DNA of 64,000 nucleotides, taken from assembly GCA_905215055.1 (NCBI GenBank), contig CAJMOH010000001.1:1-64000 (forward strand). The letters run 5' to 3'. Made by a program: the position numbers and the translations under genes. Positions 9,018-17,736 of the stretch are shown in pieces. The notes beneath the pieces are model-generated. The model was not told where the DNA came from. It did no database searches and saw nothing but the letters and a program-made list of their open reading frames with translations. The first letter of the stretch is position 1. Each line of letters begins with the position of its first letter. This stretch comes from an uncultured bacterium (GTDB lineage: Bacteria > Bacillota > Clostridia > Oscillospirales > Acutalibacteraceae).

Positions 9018-9439
9018 TTATTATCGAGTGCAGCGATGAAGAAGCTGACCGCATGGTTGAACAGCTCAAGAACATGATTGCTGAATATGAGTACCACCCA
9101 TACCATGGGCCGGGAAAGGTCTATGAATTCGGTTCGCTGCGGATCGACCAGCCCAAGCAGGAGGTGACCATCAACGGAGTCATGGTAGACTTGACCCGCA
9201 GGGAATTCGAAATCCTCGGATTGCTTGTCGAGCACCCAAACCAGGCTTTACCCGCAGATTTCCTCCACAACGCTGTTTGGTCTCATCCCGACGCAGACCA
9301 CGGCGAAGAAGAAGTGGCAGCCTATATAAATAGGTTGCGGGAGAAGCTGAAATTGGACCAGCCGGACTCCGCCTGCCAAATCGTCGACGAGGCCACTCAG
9401 CGGGGAAACGGCTACCGATTGACCTATTCAGCCAAGTAG
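9005..9439 (+). CDS. Winged-helix DNA-binding protein (OmpR/PhoB C-terminal type)
   Basis: 144 residues. After about 35 residues a Trans_reg_C winged helix follows (FGSLRIDQPKQEVTINGV, LTRREFEILGLLVEHPNQ, VAAYINRLREKL, GNGYRL). There is no receiver domain, so it is not a classic response regulator. The ATG at 9005 has AAAGGAG at 9 nt and lies inside the end of the SLOG gene. Stand-alone proteins of this kind occur in clostridial integrative elements. Its target is unknown. Confidence 0.75.
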   Translation: MPKMIIIECSDEEADRMVEQLKNMIAEYEYHPYHGPGKVYEFGSLRIDQPKQEVTINGVMVDLTRREFEILGLLVEHPNQALPADFLHNAVWSHPDADHGEEEVAAYINRLREKLKLDQPDSACQIVDEATQRGNGYRLTYSAK

Positions 9440-9645
9440 AAAACGGCCTTTGTCGTAATTTGTAGAATAAGCCATTACGAAATATGTAATTCGAAGGAGA
9501 AAGATAGTAAGAAAATAGTTTCCCCTTTTTATACTGGCCCCATCTGAATTTGGCTGGGGAAAACTGGTATAACAGGAGGTTGCCGGGTTCCCCCGCATAG
9601 AGGGGATGCCAGCAATGCGGCGTTGGAAACCGCATCATATGATTT

Positions 9646-9680
9646 GGGCTGCAGCTTCACCCGAAGCTGCAGCCCTTTTT
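9646..9680 (+). terminator. Intrinsic terminator
   Basis: A perfect 13-bp stem GGGCTGCAGCTTC / GAAGCTGCAGCCC with a 4-nt loop, followed by TTTTT. It probably ends the SLOG/winged-helix transcript. Confidence 0.85.
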
Positions 9681-9742
9681 CGAGTATTATCACTTTCCCA
9701 TAAGCATCCATATTGTGGATTTTCCAACGAGGTAGCCCTATC

Positions 9743-9777
9743 AAGCGCATTCGTCCAGGGACGAGTGCGCTTTTTTT
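9743..9777 (+). terminator. Intrinsic terminator
   Basis: A 14-bp stem with one mismatch (AAGCGCATTCGTCC / GGACGAGTGCGCTT), a 2-nt loop and a run of seven T. It is the second terminator within 100 nt. Confidence 0.8.
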
Positions 9778-9880
9778 ACTTTTGCAGAAGGAGGTCATGG
9801 CTCAGAACACATAGCGGCAGGCCACCGCCCCCGACAATCTGAATTTTTTCAAATTTCAGATTGATCGGAGGAAAACAGCC

Positions 9881-10312
9881 ATGGCTTATAACAAAGCCAG
9901 AGCCGAAAAGAAGTGGCTCAAATGGAAGGAAGCAGAGGAAAAGAAACTCCGGGAGTTGGGTGTGGACGAGGAAACCATCCAGCGCCTGCATACATACGAC
10001 TGGGCCGAATTCAACCGGGAGCGCCGGTACCTGCAGCGGCAGGCGGAGTGGTAGCCCTATGTGGATTTGGTTTCGGCGCAGGACTTGGAACTGCCCGTAG
10101 AGGATGTGGAATCCCTCATGGACAGCATTGAGGACATGGAACTGCTGCGTATCCTCTCCAAGGAGGACAAGCTCACCATCCAAATCGCCTTTTTGAAGAT
10201 GTCCGGCTACAACGGGTATGAGATCGCTGAGAAAACCGGCCTCACGCAAAAGGCGGTCAACCTTCGGATGGTGCGCCTGAGAAAAAAATTGAAAAAATTT
10301 TTTGAAGCGTGA
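9881..10312 (+). pseudogene. Sigma-like HTH regulator of integrative elements, split by an in-frame TAG
   Basis: The frame starts at ATG 9881 (GGAGGAAAACAGCC upstream) and runs 57 codons (MAYNKARAEKKW ... RRYLQRQAEW) to a TAG at 10052-10054. It then continues in the same frame for 86 codons with an HTH of sigma-70 region-4 type (YEIAEKTGLTQKAVNLRMVRLRKKL) to 10312. From memory of clostridial elements these two halves form one protein of about 145 residues, so the TAG looks like a nonsense mutation. A GTG at 10061 could start a separate 83-residue HTH protein, but no good ribosome site precedes it. Readthrough of TAG is the alternative. Confidence 0.65.
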
Positions 10313-10622
10313 AGCTATCGGCCCTTTTTCCTGGGCTATGGGATGAACGGGGAAAAAGACGTTCAGCCTGTAGCTTGAAAAGTCAATACCAGCCATGCGG
10401 GTACGTTCCCGTCCAGGCGAGCGACGATGGAAAAAGCGCCATAACAAGCTGCGGCATAGCTGCCACTCCCCAATGGGATGGCAGCTTATCGCTATCCAAA
10501 TGCCATATGCTGATTCTGGGGGACTATACCCCCAACCCCGTGAACGCAGAATTCTATTCTGCGGCTATGCGTTCTTTGAACGTTTTTTGTTTCCCTTAAG
10601 GTGGCAATGTTTTTGTTTGTGA
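10313..10622 (+). other. Structured non-coding stretch upstream of the dnd promoter
   Basis: A 96-codon frame crosses this stretch, but it has no ribosome site or recognisable domain and I do not call it. Several inverted repeats are present: GCTGCCA/TGGCAGC (about 10461-10486), and GCAGAAT-TCT-ATTCTGC (10546-10562) nested within GAACGCA/TGCGTTC (10542-10574). The last may act as an RNA structure or a protein site. Confidence 0.4.
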
Positions 10623-10623
10623 T

Positions 10624-10693
10624 TGTTTGTTCTAATAAGACAAACATAAGATGTCTAATCATCGTTTACAAGACTTCCTCCATGGTGTATAAT
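10624..10693 (+). promoter_or_regulatory. Promoter and probable operator of the dnd operon
   Basis: TTTACA (10665-10670), exactly 17 nt, TATAAT (10688-10693); transcription would start near 10700. Just upstream is the inverted repeat TGTTTGT-N9-ACAAACA (10624-10646). DndB homologues are known to bind their own promoter, so this repeat is a candidate DndB or repressor site. The 9-mer TTGTTTGTT recurs at the promoter of the opposing nuclease operon (34735-34743). Confidence 0.7.
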
Positions 10694-10742
10694 AAGAACA
10701 TCATGCTATAGGTAGACACCAAAGCAGAAAGGAACCATCAGT

Positions 10743-11777
10743 ATGCGTAGTGCCGCTTTTGTCTTTCCAGCTGTACGAGGGATTCAAGCGCAGAGGGAAT
10801 ACTATGTCTCAATGGTCCCCTTAGAAGTGATTGCAAGAATCTTTCAATTTGCAGACGAGGAGCTCCCTCCTGAGGTCAGATCTCAACGTATATTGAACAA
10901 GACTCGGATTCCAGAAATTAGAGATTATATTTTATCCAATCCAGACAGCTATGTGTTTTCTGCATTGACTGTTTCAGTAGACGGAAGCATGGATTTTCAA
11001 TCGGTATCTGAGGCCACACCGCAGGTAGGCATAATTAGCATTTCTATGACGTCTAGATTTTTAATAAACGATGGACAACACCGGCGTGCAGCCATAGCGG
11101 AAGCACTTAAAATTAACCCCTCGTTGAAGAATGAACATATCTCCGTTGTGTTCTATCGTGATGAAGGTTTGACTCGTTCCCAACAAATGTTTTCGGACTT
11201 GAATAGGTATGCAATTAAGCCTACAAGATCAATCAACATTCTCTTCAATTCACGGGAAGAGTCATCTATAGTCGCCAAAAAAGTAATTGAGGAGGTTGGC
11301 GTATTCAAAGGGCTTGTTGAAAAGGAACGAACTGCAATCTCGAATCGCTCCAAGGCTCTATTCACTCTAAGTGCTATCTGTACGGCAACCAATGAATTGC
11401 TCAACGGAATTGACCTTCCTCTCCAAGAGAAAATTAATCTTGCAGAAAGATATTGGAACTCCGTTGGAAAACATATTCCCGAATGGTTGAAGGTCCGATC
11501 TGGTGAATTAAAGTCCTCCGATGTTCGTAAAGATTATATTTGTTCACTTAGTCTTACGCTAGTTGCATTGGGTTTCGCAGGAAATGCACTTGTTCAAATG
11601 GACCCGGATAAATGGGAAAATCATCTGAAACAACTTGATTCCATCGATTGGAGAAAAACAAATCCTGCATGGAAAAATCTTGTGTTTGTCAATGGTAAAG
11701 TAGCTGCCAACAGATCAACGCAACGAGCAATGTCTTGTTATATGAAAAATGTATTACTCGAAACGGTAGGTATGTAA
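10743..11777 (+). CDS. dndB: DndB, DGQHR-domain protein of the phosphorothioation system
   Basis: 344 residues with the diagnostic DGQHR motif at residues 110-114, preceded by FLIN and followed by RAAIAEAL, as in the DndB/DGQHR family. In characterised systems DndB is not needed for sulfur incorporation but limits its level and represses dnd transcription. AAAGGA precedes the ATG, and dndC starts 1 nt after the stop. The gene order B-C-D-E and its match to the family's usual length (about 350) make the call firm. It is the first gene of the operon and the likely autoregulator. Confidence 0.92.
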   Translation: MRSAAFVFPAVRGIQAQREYYVSMVPLEVIARIFQFADEELPPEVRSQRILNKTRIPEIRDYILSNPDSYVFSALTVSVDGSMDFQSVSEATPQVGIISISMTSRFLINDGQHRRAAIAEALKINPSLKNEHISVVFYRDEGLTRSQQMFSDLNRYAIKPTRSINILFNSREESSIVAKKVIEEVGVFKGLVEKERTAISNRSKALFTLSAICTATNELLNGIDLPLQEKINLAERYWNSVGKHIPEWLKVRSGELKSSDVRKDYICSLSLTLVALGFAGNALVQMDPDKWENHLKQLDSIDWRKTNPAWKNLVFVNGKVAANRSTQRAMSCYMKNVLLETVGM

Positions 11778-11778
11778 A

Positions 11779-13248
11779 ATGAATCTGACAAAAAAAGATA
11801 TAAGGTCCGTGATAGAAATCATTAAGGAGCTGTATCTTGAAGATATGATTCCTTGGATTTGCGGTTACAGTGGCGGTAAAGATTCTACTGCCGTTGTTCA
11901 GCTTGTTTGGTATGCGCTCCAGGAACTACCCAAAGAGAAGCTCAAAAAAACTGTACATGTTATTAGCACAGACACTTTAGTTGAGTCTCCTGTAGTGGCG
12001 ATTTGGGCAACGGAATCGCTCAAAAAGATGGAGAAAACTGCAAAAGAGCAGGGACTGCCCATTGTTCCCCACAGACTGACTCCAGCAACCACAAATACAT
12101 TTTGGGTTAATTTGATTGGACGCGGATACCCCTACCCTCGTCGAGACTTTCGTTGGTGTACTGATAGATTGAAGATTGACGCATCGAATCGCTTTATTAA
12201 GAGCATCCTTAATGCTGAAAGCGAGGCCATAATGGTTCTTGGATCCCGCAAAGCAGAGAGTGCTGTCCGCAAAGCCGTCCTGGAAGGATACGAAAAAAAG
12301 CGTTACAGAGCACATCTCAGTCCTAATGGTTCTTTCCCAAATTCCTATGTTTTCACACCTATTGAAAATTGGCTGAACGACAATGTCTGGCAATATCTCG
12401 TTCAGGTTCCAAATCCTTGGGGGCACTCCAATAAAGATCTCCTGGCCATGTACAGCGGCGCTTCCACAGACGGAGAATGTCCTCTCGTAATTGACACCTC
12501 TACTCCCAGTTGCGGCAACAGTCGTTTCGGGTGTTGGGTTTGCACGATGGTCACTGAGGACAAGTCGATGGCTGCGATGATTCAGAACGATGAAGAAAAA
12601 GCGTGGATGCTTCCTATGCTTGAGTTCCGCAACGATATTGCTGGACACGGTGATTTGAAGACAGACCGTGACCGTCGTGATTTTCGCAAGCGGGATGGTC
12701 ATTTACAATGGTATAACAATCGTCTTGTTCACGGCCCTTATACAAAAGAAACCCGAGAGTATTTTCTGCGCAGATTGCTGGAAGTTGAACTCCTTGTACA
12801 TAAGATCGGGCCAGATGAAATTAAGAATGTTCCATTGATTACGATGGAAGAACTCAAGTTTATTCGGCAGATTTGGCTTGATGAGTTTCACGAATTTGAT
12901 GATTCTCTGCCCAGAATTTACGAAGAAGTCACTGGAAAGAAATACTCTGATGGTGTCATTAGTAAGAACAAATACTTTGGTGCGCCGGAAGCCGAACTAC
13001 TCAAAAAAGTATGCACTGAAATGTACCCAGAAGAAGAACTATTAGCTGAAATGCAGCGGGCACTGCTGGACACAGAGGCCAAGGCCGCTGCTATATCAAA
13101 CAAGCGCAATGTTATTCTAAATTTTGAAAAAGAAATCAAAAAGGCATTCTATCGTAACGAGGCTGATGCCGAAGCTATCGCAGCTGCGCGTGCTCATAGA
13201 ATCTCTGGCATTACGGATGAAGCAAGCCCGAAAGATTTCGTGGATTGA
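11779..13248 (+). CDS. dndC: DndC, PP-loop ATPase / PAPS-reductase-like iron-sulfur protein
   Basis: 489 residues. The PP-loop SGGKDST lies at residues 31-37 and the PAPS-reductase-like FRWCTDRLK near 125-135. Four cysteines (about C234, C245, C252, C255, the last two in GCWVC) fit the [4Fe-4S] ligands of DndC. In known systems DndC activates the DNA backbone with ATP while sulfur arrives from the cysteine desulfurase. It follows dndB by 1 nt and precedes dndD by 11 nt. Confidence 0.95.
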   Translation: MNLTKKDIRSVIEIIKELYLEDMIPWICGYSGGKDSTAVVQLVWYALQELPKEKLKKTVHVISTDTLVESPVVAIWATESLKKMEKTAKEQGLPIVPHRLTPATTNTFWVNLIGRGYPYPRRDFRWCTDRLKIDASNRFIKSILNAESEAIMVLGSRKAESAVRKAVLEGYEKKRYRAHLSPNGSFPNSYVFTPIENWLNDNVWQYLVQVPNPWGHSNKDLLAMYSGASTDGECPLVIDTSTPSCGNSRFGCWVCTMVTEDKSMAAMIQNDEEKAWMLPMLEFRNDIAGHGDLKTDRDRRDFRKRDGHLQWYNNRLVHGPYTKETREYFLRRLLEVELLVHKIGPDEIKNVPLITMEELKFIRQIWLDEFHEFDDSLPRIYEEVTGKKYSDGVISKNKYFGAPEAELLKKVCTEMYPEEELLAEMQRALLDTEAKAAAISNKRNVILNFEKEIKKAFYRNEADAEAIAAARAHRISGITDEASPKDFVD

Positions 13249-13259
13249 GGTGAGCGAGC

Positions 13260-15245
13260 ATGTATTTTACTAAAGTGGAGCTTCACAATTTCGGTATATA
13301 CAAAGGCACTCACGAGATGTGTCTCACGGATCAAATCGGTAATCGCAATATTACTCTGGTTGGTGGTCTGAACGGTAGAGGCAAAACCACGTTTCATGAC
13401 AGTATTTTGATTGCTCTTTATGGCAAACAGGCATTGAAATACATCCAGGAAAAAGCCAGGTCATATGACAAAATGCTAATTGACCATATCAATAAACACG
13501 CCACCGATGACGAAACTTATGTTGCAGTCTCCTTGTGCTTAGACGATGGGACATCCCTACGGGTTAAACGGTCATGGACTGCGAAGGGGAAAAAAGTGGA
13601 TCAGCAGATTGTCGTTGAAAAAGATGGTATGGTGGACAAATACCTGGGAGAGAGTTGGAGTTATTACATTGAAGAAATCTTGCCTTTTGGTATTGCTCGC
13701 TTCTTCTTTTTTAACAACGAGAAAATTACGCAACTCGCTGATGATACATCCTTTGAACAGATTAAAAGTTCTATAAAATCTGCAATTGGTGTCTCTTCTA
13801 TTGAAAAAGCTATCGACCACGCAGACGAGGTAATTCGCCGCAAAAAAAAGGCTCTTGCTGCTTTTGAAAGCAGCGAAGAGAACGTAGGCTATCAAGATGT
13901 CGAACGACAAATTGCCGATATTGATCTCCGTCTCGCAGAATCCACCAAACAAGTAAATGCGCTAGAACGCAGGTGCGAAACTCTGGCCGCTGCGTATGAA
14001 GCTAAAGAAAAGGAGTTCTGGTCTTCCGGTGGAGATCTAAGCCGGAACCGTGATTCAATTAAGGCTGAGATGCAAAAAATTTCTTCTGAAGTTGAGAGGG
14101 TTCAAGAAGAAATTATGCAACTAACTGTGGATGCGTCTACACCTCTTTTTATGTGCCGCAGCTTAGTTACGCAGTCTTATGAAAACGAGCTTTCATCCCA
14201 GCAAACTGAAGCGAAGCTCTATTCAGATAGAATCATTGTAGATCTGCATCGGAAAATTCTTGAAAGGCTTACTGCATGTGGCCTTAATCCGTCAGATCTT
14301 AGAACGGTTAAAAATATTGTTAATGAGGTTTTAGTTACACATATTTCCAAGAGTGCGACAGAGAAAACTATAAAGAACATGTCCGCAACCAGCATGATGC
14401 TCTATAAGAGGCTAATCACAGAAATGTTTCAGAATATTACCCAGCGGATTGATACACTTGTAAATCGTGTGGACGCTCAAGAGAGCGAATTGATGAGCCT
14501 TGATGCACACCTGGGGGCTACGGATGAAAAAACGTTGGCTATGCAGCTTTATGACGCTCTGAAATCTATCGAAGCAGAAAAAAATCTTGCAGATACTGAG
14601 TATAAACGCCAACTAGAGTCCATTGAGAGCTTAAAACGCCAGAGAGAATCACTCGTATCGAAGCGTATTCAGCTAATCAAAGCTATTGCTGAAAGGGAAC
14701 ACGCAAATGATGACAACGCCCGCATTGTAAAGTATGCGGCAATGTCCATCGAGGTTCTTCGTGAGTTTAAGGTGCGTTTGCAACGCGAGAAAGTCGAAAA
14801 GTTATCCAGCACAGCAACAAGATGTTTCCTTGAACTTGTCGAAAAGGATTCTTTGGTAAGTGAGATCAAGATTGCCCCCCGAACCTTGGATGTTACCATT
14901 CTTGATCTGGATGGTAATGAGCTTCTAAAGAGTCAGCTCTCTGCCGGAGAACAGCAGATGTTTGCGGTCGCCATTGTGTGGGCATTGGCTCTAACCTCCG
15001 GCTACAAAGCCCCTGTTATCATCGACACCCCTATGGCCCGTTTGGACTCTTCCCACAGAGCCAACTTTGTAACCAAATATCTGCCAGCAGCAAGCTCTCA
15101 GGTAATGGTTCTGTCTACGGATGAAGAAATTTATGGTCGCTACCTCGATCTCATCCGAGATAATGTGGTCGATTATTATACACTCCTTTACCGTGAAGAG
15201 GAACAGTGTACCTCTATTGTTCACGGTTATTTTGGGGAGGTGTGA
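13260..15245 (+). CDS. dndD: DndD, SMC/Rad50-like ATPase
   Basis: 661 residues with a Rad50-like layout. Walker A GLNGRGKTT lies at about 36-44, a long coiled-coil region at about 180-510, the ABC signature LSAGEQQ at about 559-566, and Walker B VIIDTPMARLD at about 585-595. DndD is thought to use ATP to open or nick DNA during phosphorothioation. It is tightly placed between dndC and dndE (3-nt gap). Confidence 0.95.
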   Translation: MYFTKVELHNFGIYKGTHEMCLTDQIGNRNITLVGGLNGRGKTTFHDSILIALYGKQALKYIQEKARSYDKMLIDHINKHATDDETYVAVSLCLDDGTSLRVKRSWTAKGKKVDQQIVVEKDGMVDKYLGESWSYYIEEILPFGIARFFFFNNEKITQLADDTSFEQIKSSIKSAIGVSSIEKAIDHADEVIRRKKKALAAFESSEENVGYQDVERQIADIDLRLAESTKQVNALERRCETLAAAYEAKEKEFWSSGGDLSRNRDSIKAEMQKISSEVERVQEEIMQLTVDASTPLFMCRSLVTQSYENELSSQQTEAKLYSDRIIVDLHRKILERLTACGLNPSDLRTVKNIVNEVLVTHISKSATEKTIKNMSATSMMLYKRLITEMFQNITQRIDTLVNRVDAQESELMSLDAHLGATDEKTLAMQLYDALKSIEAEKNLADTEYKRQLESIESLKRQRESLVSKRIQLIKAIAEREHANDDNARIVKYAAMSIEVLREFKVRLQREKVEKLSSTATRCFLELVEKDSLVSEIKIAPRTLDVTILDLDGNELLKSQLSAGEQQMFAVAIVWALALTSGYKAPVIIDTPMARLDSSHRANFVTKYLPAASSQVMVLSTDEEIYGRYLDLIRDNVVDYYTLLYREEEQCTSIVHGYFGEV

Positions 15246-15248
15246 TTC

Positions 15249-15638
15249 ATGATTGTAAAGCATTTCAAATTATCACAGCCCGAAAAGGACAGGCTTATTC
15301 GCATAAAAGCCAAAACCGGAGTTCAGAACTGGAATGTTCTTTGTCGGTGGGCGCTTTGCTGGTCATTGGCTGAACCGTCTGTTCCTGGTGGCATCGATCC
15401 GTTATCCGACAGTAATGTAGAAATGGATTGGTCTACTTTTGCTGGTGAGTATTCTGAAATCTACGAAGCGGTCATCCGTCAACGTTGCATTAACGATGGG
15501 CTCGGTGATGATGAAAAGACCCTCGCAAAGTATTTCAGGCTGCATTTGAACAGAGGTATCAACCATTACAGCACAAGAGATGTTCTGAAAAATTGCTCCG
15601 ATCTGCTCAAATCAGCTCTTCCGAAGGGGGAAGCATAA
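15249..15638 (+). CDS. dndE: DndE, small DNA-binding protein of the phosphorothioation complex
   Basis: 129 residues matching the DndE family in its opening (FKLSQPEKDRLIRIKAKTG) and in NVLCRWALCWSL; it ends with a helical tail (FRLHLNRGINHY). Known DndE forms tetramers that bind nicked DNA through a basic surface. The stop overlaps the next start (TAATG), coupling it to the desulfurase. Confidence 0.9.
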   Translation: MIVKHFKLSQPEKDRLIRIKAKTGVQNWNVLCRWALCWSLAEPSVPGGIDPLSDSNVEMDWSTFAGEYSEIYEAVIRQRCINDGLGDDEKTLAKYFRLHLNRGINHYSTRDVLKNCSDLLKSALPKGEA

Positions 15639-16774
15639 TGGCTGTTTATCTTGACTACAACGCTTCTGCTCCGATAGATGAAAGAGTTCTGGAGAGAATG
15701 ATTGAAGTATATCGCTTTCATTATGGCAACGCAGATAGTAGAACTCACATCTTTGGTACAGATGCCAAAGAAATTGTTTCCTCTGCAAGAAAATCCATTG
15801 CGGAGATTTTGGCTGTGGATAGTTCAGACGTTTTCTTTACAAGCGGTTCCACCGAGAGTAATAACATGGCGGTTCTTGGGCTACTTGACTACGCTCTTGA
15901 GAGTAGCCGTAATCACTTTATTACCACATCCATTGAGCACAAGTCTGTTTTGGAAACAATGAAACACCTGCAAAAAAAAGGTTGTGTCGTGGATTTTGTT
16001 TCTCCTGATGCGTCTGGCCGAATCAAACCGGAGCAGATTCTCAGCCTCGTCACGGACAAAACTCTGCTTGTTTCTATGATGCAGGTCAATAGCGAAACCG
16101 GCGTGATACAGCCTATTGAAGAGGTTGGTGCAGCATTAGCAGGAACCAAGACATATTTTCATGTTGATGCCACACAAGGTTTTGGTAAGCTGAATGATAG
16201 CTTGCGAAATACCAAATACAATATGCTCAGTATCACTGCCCATAAGATCAGCGGTCCCCAGGGGATTGGCGCATTTATTATGCGGCGCGATCGTACATAT
16301 AGACGGCCTCCCGTCAAACCGCTCATGTATGGCGGCCAGCAGGAACGCGGATACCGTCCGGGAACCACACCGGTGGCCTTGGTTGCAGGCTTCGCCCTCG
16401 CAGCGCAGCTGAGCGATAAGGAATCTGACGCCCACATGAAAAGCTGTAGAGCAATCAAACAAAGATTCCTGGAAGCTGTGGAAGGTCTGAACTATACATT
16501 GAACGGAGACCAGGAACACTGCTTGCCCTCCACTGTAAATATTAGTTTCCACGGTGTTGATGCAGAGGGCATCTTCCTTGCGGTAAAAGAGGATTATGCT
16601 TTCTCCAATGGTTCGGCCTGTAACTCCGGCAGCCACGCTCCAAGTTATGTATTAACAGCTATGGGTCTGAATGAAGCACGAGTGAGTGAGGCTATCCGTC
16701 TTTCTTGGAACCATGATACGAAGGTTGATTTCTCCGCTCTTACGGAATATGTGAAGTCTATGACTGATTTATAG
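15638..16774 (+). CDS. dndA: DndA/IscS-type cysteine desulfurase
   Basis: 378 residues, class-V PLP aminotransferase fold. H101 (IEHKS), D177 (HVDATQ), the PLP lysine K203 (TAHKISGPQG) and the catalytic C328 (GSACNSGS) are all present. The ATG at 15638 overlaps the dndE stop; an upstream GTG-type frame inside dndE is less likely. It supplies the sulfur used by DndC. In many hosts a chromosomal IscS does this, so a dedicated copy as the last gene of the operon makes the set self-sufficient. Confidence 0.92.
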   Translation: MAVYLDYNASAPIDERVLERMIEVYRFHYGNADSRTHIFGTDAKEIVSSARKSIAEILAVDSSDVFFTSGSTESNNMAVLGLLDYALESSRNHFITTSIEHKSVLETMKHLQKKGCVVDFVSPDASGRIKPEQILSLVTDKTLLVSMMQVNSETGVIQPIEEVGAALAGTKTYFHVDATQGFGKLNDSLRNTKYNMLSITAHKISGPQGIGAFIMRRDRTYRRPPVKPLMYGGQQERGYRPGTTPVALVAGFALAAQLSDKESDAHMKSCRAIKQRFLEAVEGLNYTLNGDQEHCLPSTVNISFHGVDAEGIFLAVKEDYAFSNGSACNSGSHAPSYVLTAMGLNEARVSEAIRLSWNHDTKVDFSALTEYVKSMTDL

Positions 16775-16817
16775 TTTAAGAGGCTATTACAAAATAGATT
16801 TTTGAAAAACAATATAA

Positions 16818-16864
16818 AAAACGGTCCCAAAGAAAGTTGAAATAACTTTTTGGGTCCGTTTTTT
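16818..16864. terminator. Terminator between the dnd operon and the opposing nuclease operon
   Basis: An imperfect stem (ACGGTCCCAAAGAAAGTT / AACTTTTTGGGTCCGT) with A-rich and T-rich flanks. It can act on both strands and sits between the convergent dndA and Mrr genes. Confidence 0.8.
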
Positions 16865-16894
16865 ATCCGTTGCCGTCATATTTATCTCTTCTGT

Positions 16895-17728
16895 TTAAGC
16901 AGTACCGAAAAAGTCCGTGTCAATTTCGTAAGTGCCAAATGTTTGCACACATCGAACGCCTACACCGCTACGCAACATTAAATCAGTAAGCAGTGCACCA
17001 TCAATTAGTACAATTTGCTTTCCTACTTGCTCTAAGACTTCCTTTCTCGCCTCTTTGGTAAAACTGGACGTTGTAATAAAAACTCCCTTGGTAACTTTTT
17101 TCATTGCTCCAGAAAAAGCCTGTATTTCTTTGCATCCAACATTGTGACTTGACACATAACGTTTGGCTTGAATATAAATTTTGTCCAAGCCAAGTTTATC
17201 TTCATTGATAATTCCGTCAATTCCACCATCGTGAGATTTGCCTACAACTTGTCCTGCATCTGTTCCGTAACCATATCCTAAAGCAAGAAGAAGCTTAACT
17301 ACAAGATGCTCAAAAAAGCTTGGATCACTATTAAGAATCATATCAAGAAGTTGACTTTTTATACTTTCTTTATGTTCATTATAATACTTTTGTATTTTCT
17401 CCTCTGGTAACAGGTCTAATGCAGAGGATATAGGAGGCTTTTTTGAAATACCATCACCTGAAGTAGTAAATGTTGGTTCTATAAGTGAGTAAACGGCTGT
17501 CCCACGTTTGCCAGAAACAATGTAGAAATATTTAACCGGATGTGCTGATGGAAAATCGAGTCCCTGACAATGTCTGCGGAGACTATGTCCAACAATTGAG
17601 TTTGGATCTGCTGTATTAAAAACATATAATTTCTCAGAAAGTATGCGATTTGTTATTTCTTTACAGGTCAATCCATCTTTCTCCTTACAAAGCACAGCTT
17701 TAATCGTTTCAAGAATAGTCATTGTCAC
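16895..17728 (-). CDS. Mrr-type restriction endonuclease
   Basis: 277 residues. An N-terminal winged-helix (HARE-HTH-like) domain spans about residues 1-80; the Mrr_cat PD-(D/E)xK nuclease occupies about 130-245 with E140 (FFEHLVVKLL), D171 (GGIDG) and Q187-A-K189. It is the last gene of the minus-strand operon, 8 nt after the 221-residue gene. Mrr enzymes cut modified or foreign DNA. Next to dnd genes it may read the presence or absence of phosphorothioate, but which one is not visible. The N-terminal domain suggests DNA recognition by the enzyme itself. Confidence 0.88.
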   Translation of the reverse strand: MTMTILETIKAVLCKEKDGLTCKEITNRILSEKLYVFNTADPNSIVGHSLRRHCQGLDFPSAHPVKYFYIVSGKRGTAVYSLIEPTFTTSGDGISKKPPISSALDLLPEEKIQKYYNEHKESIKSQLLDMILNSDPSFFEHLVVKLLLALGYGYGTDAGQVVGKSHDGGIDGIINEDKLGLDKIYIQAKRYVSSHNVGCKEIQAFSGAMKKVTKGVFITTSSFTKEARKEVLEQVGKQIVLIDGALLTDLMLRSGVGVRCVQTFGTYEIDTDFFGTA

Positions 17729-17736
17729 TCTCCTTT

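Larger units (their letters stand above)
9440..9880 (+). other. Gene-free stretch with two strong hairpins
   Basis: No convincing frame is seen here. It holds a short inverted repeat CCCCA/TGGGG (near 9538-9560) and the two intrinsic terminators listed separately. Such a structured leader before a sigma-like HTH gene is what I would expect in a clostridial integrative element, but no att site could be recognised. Confidence 0.5.

Noticed and set aside
10309..10599. A 96-codon frame between the sigma-like gene and the dnd promoter
   Set aside because: Overlaps several hairpins, has no ribosome site and no recognised domain; treated as non-coding.
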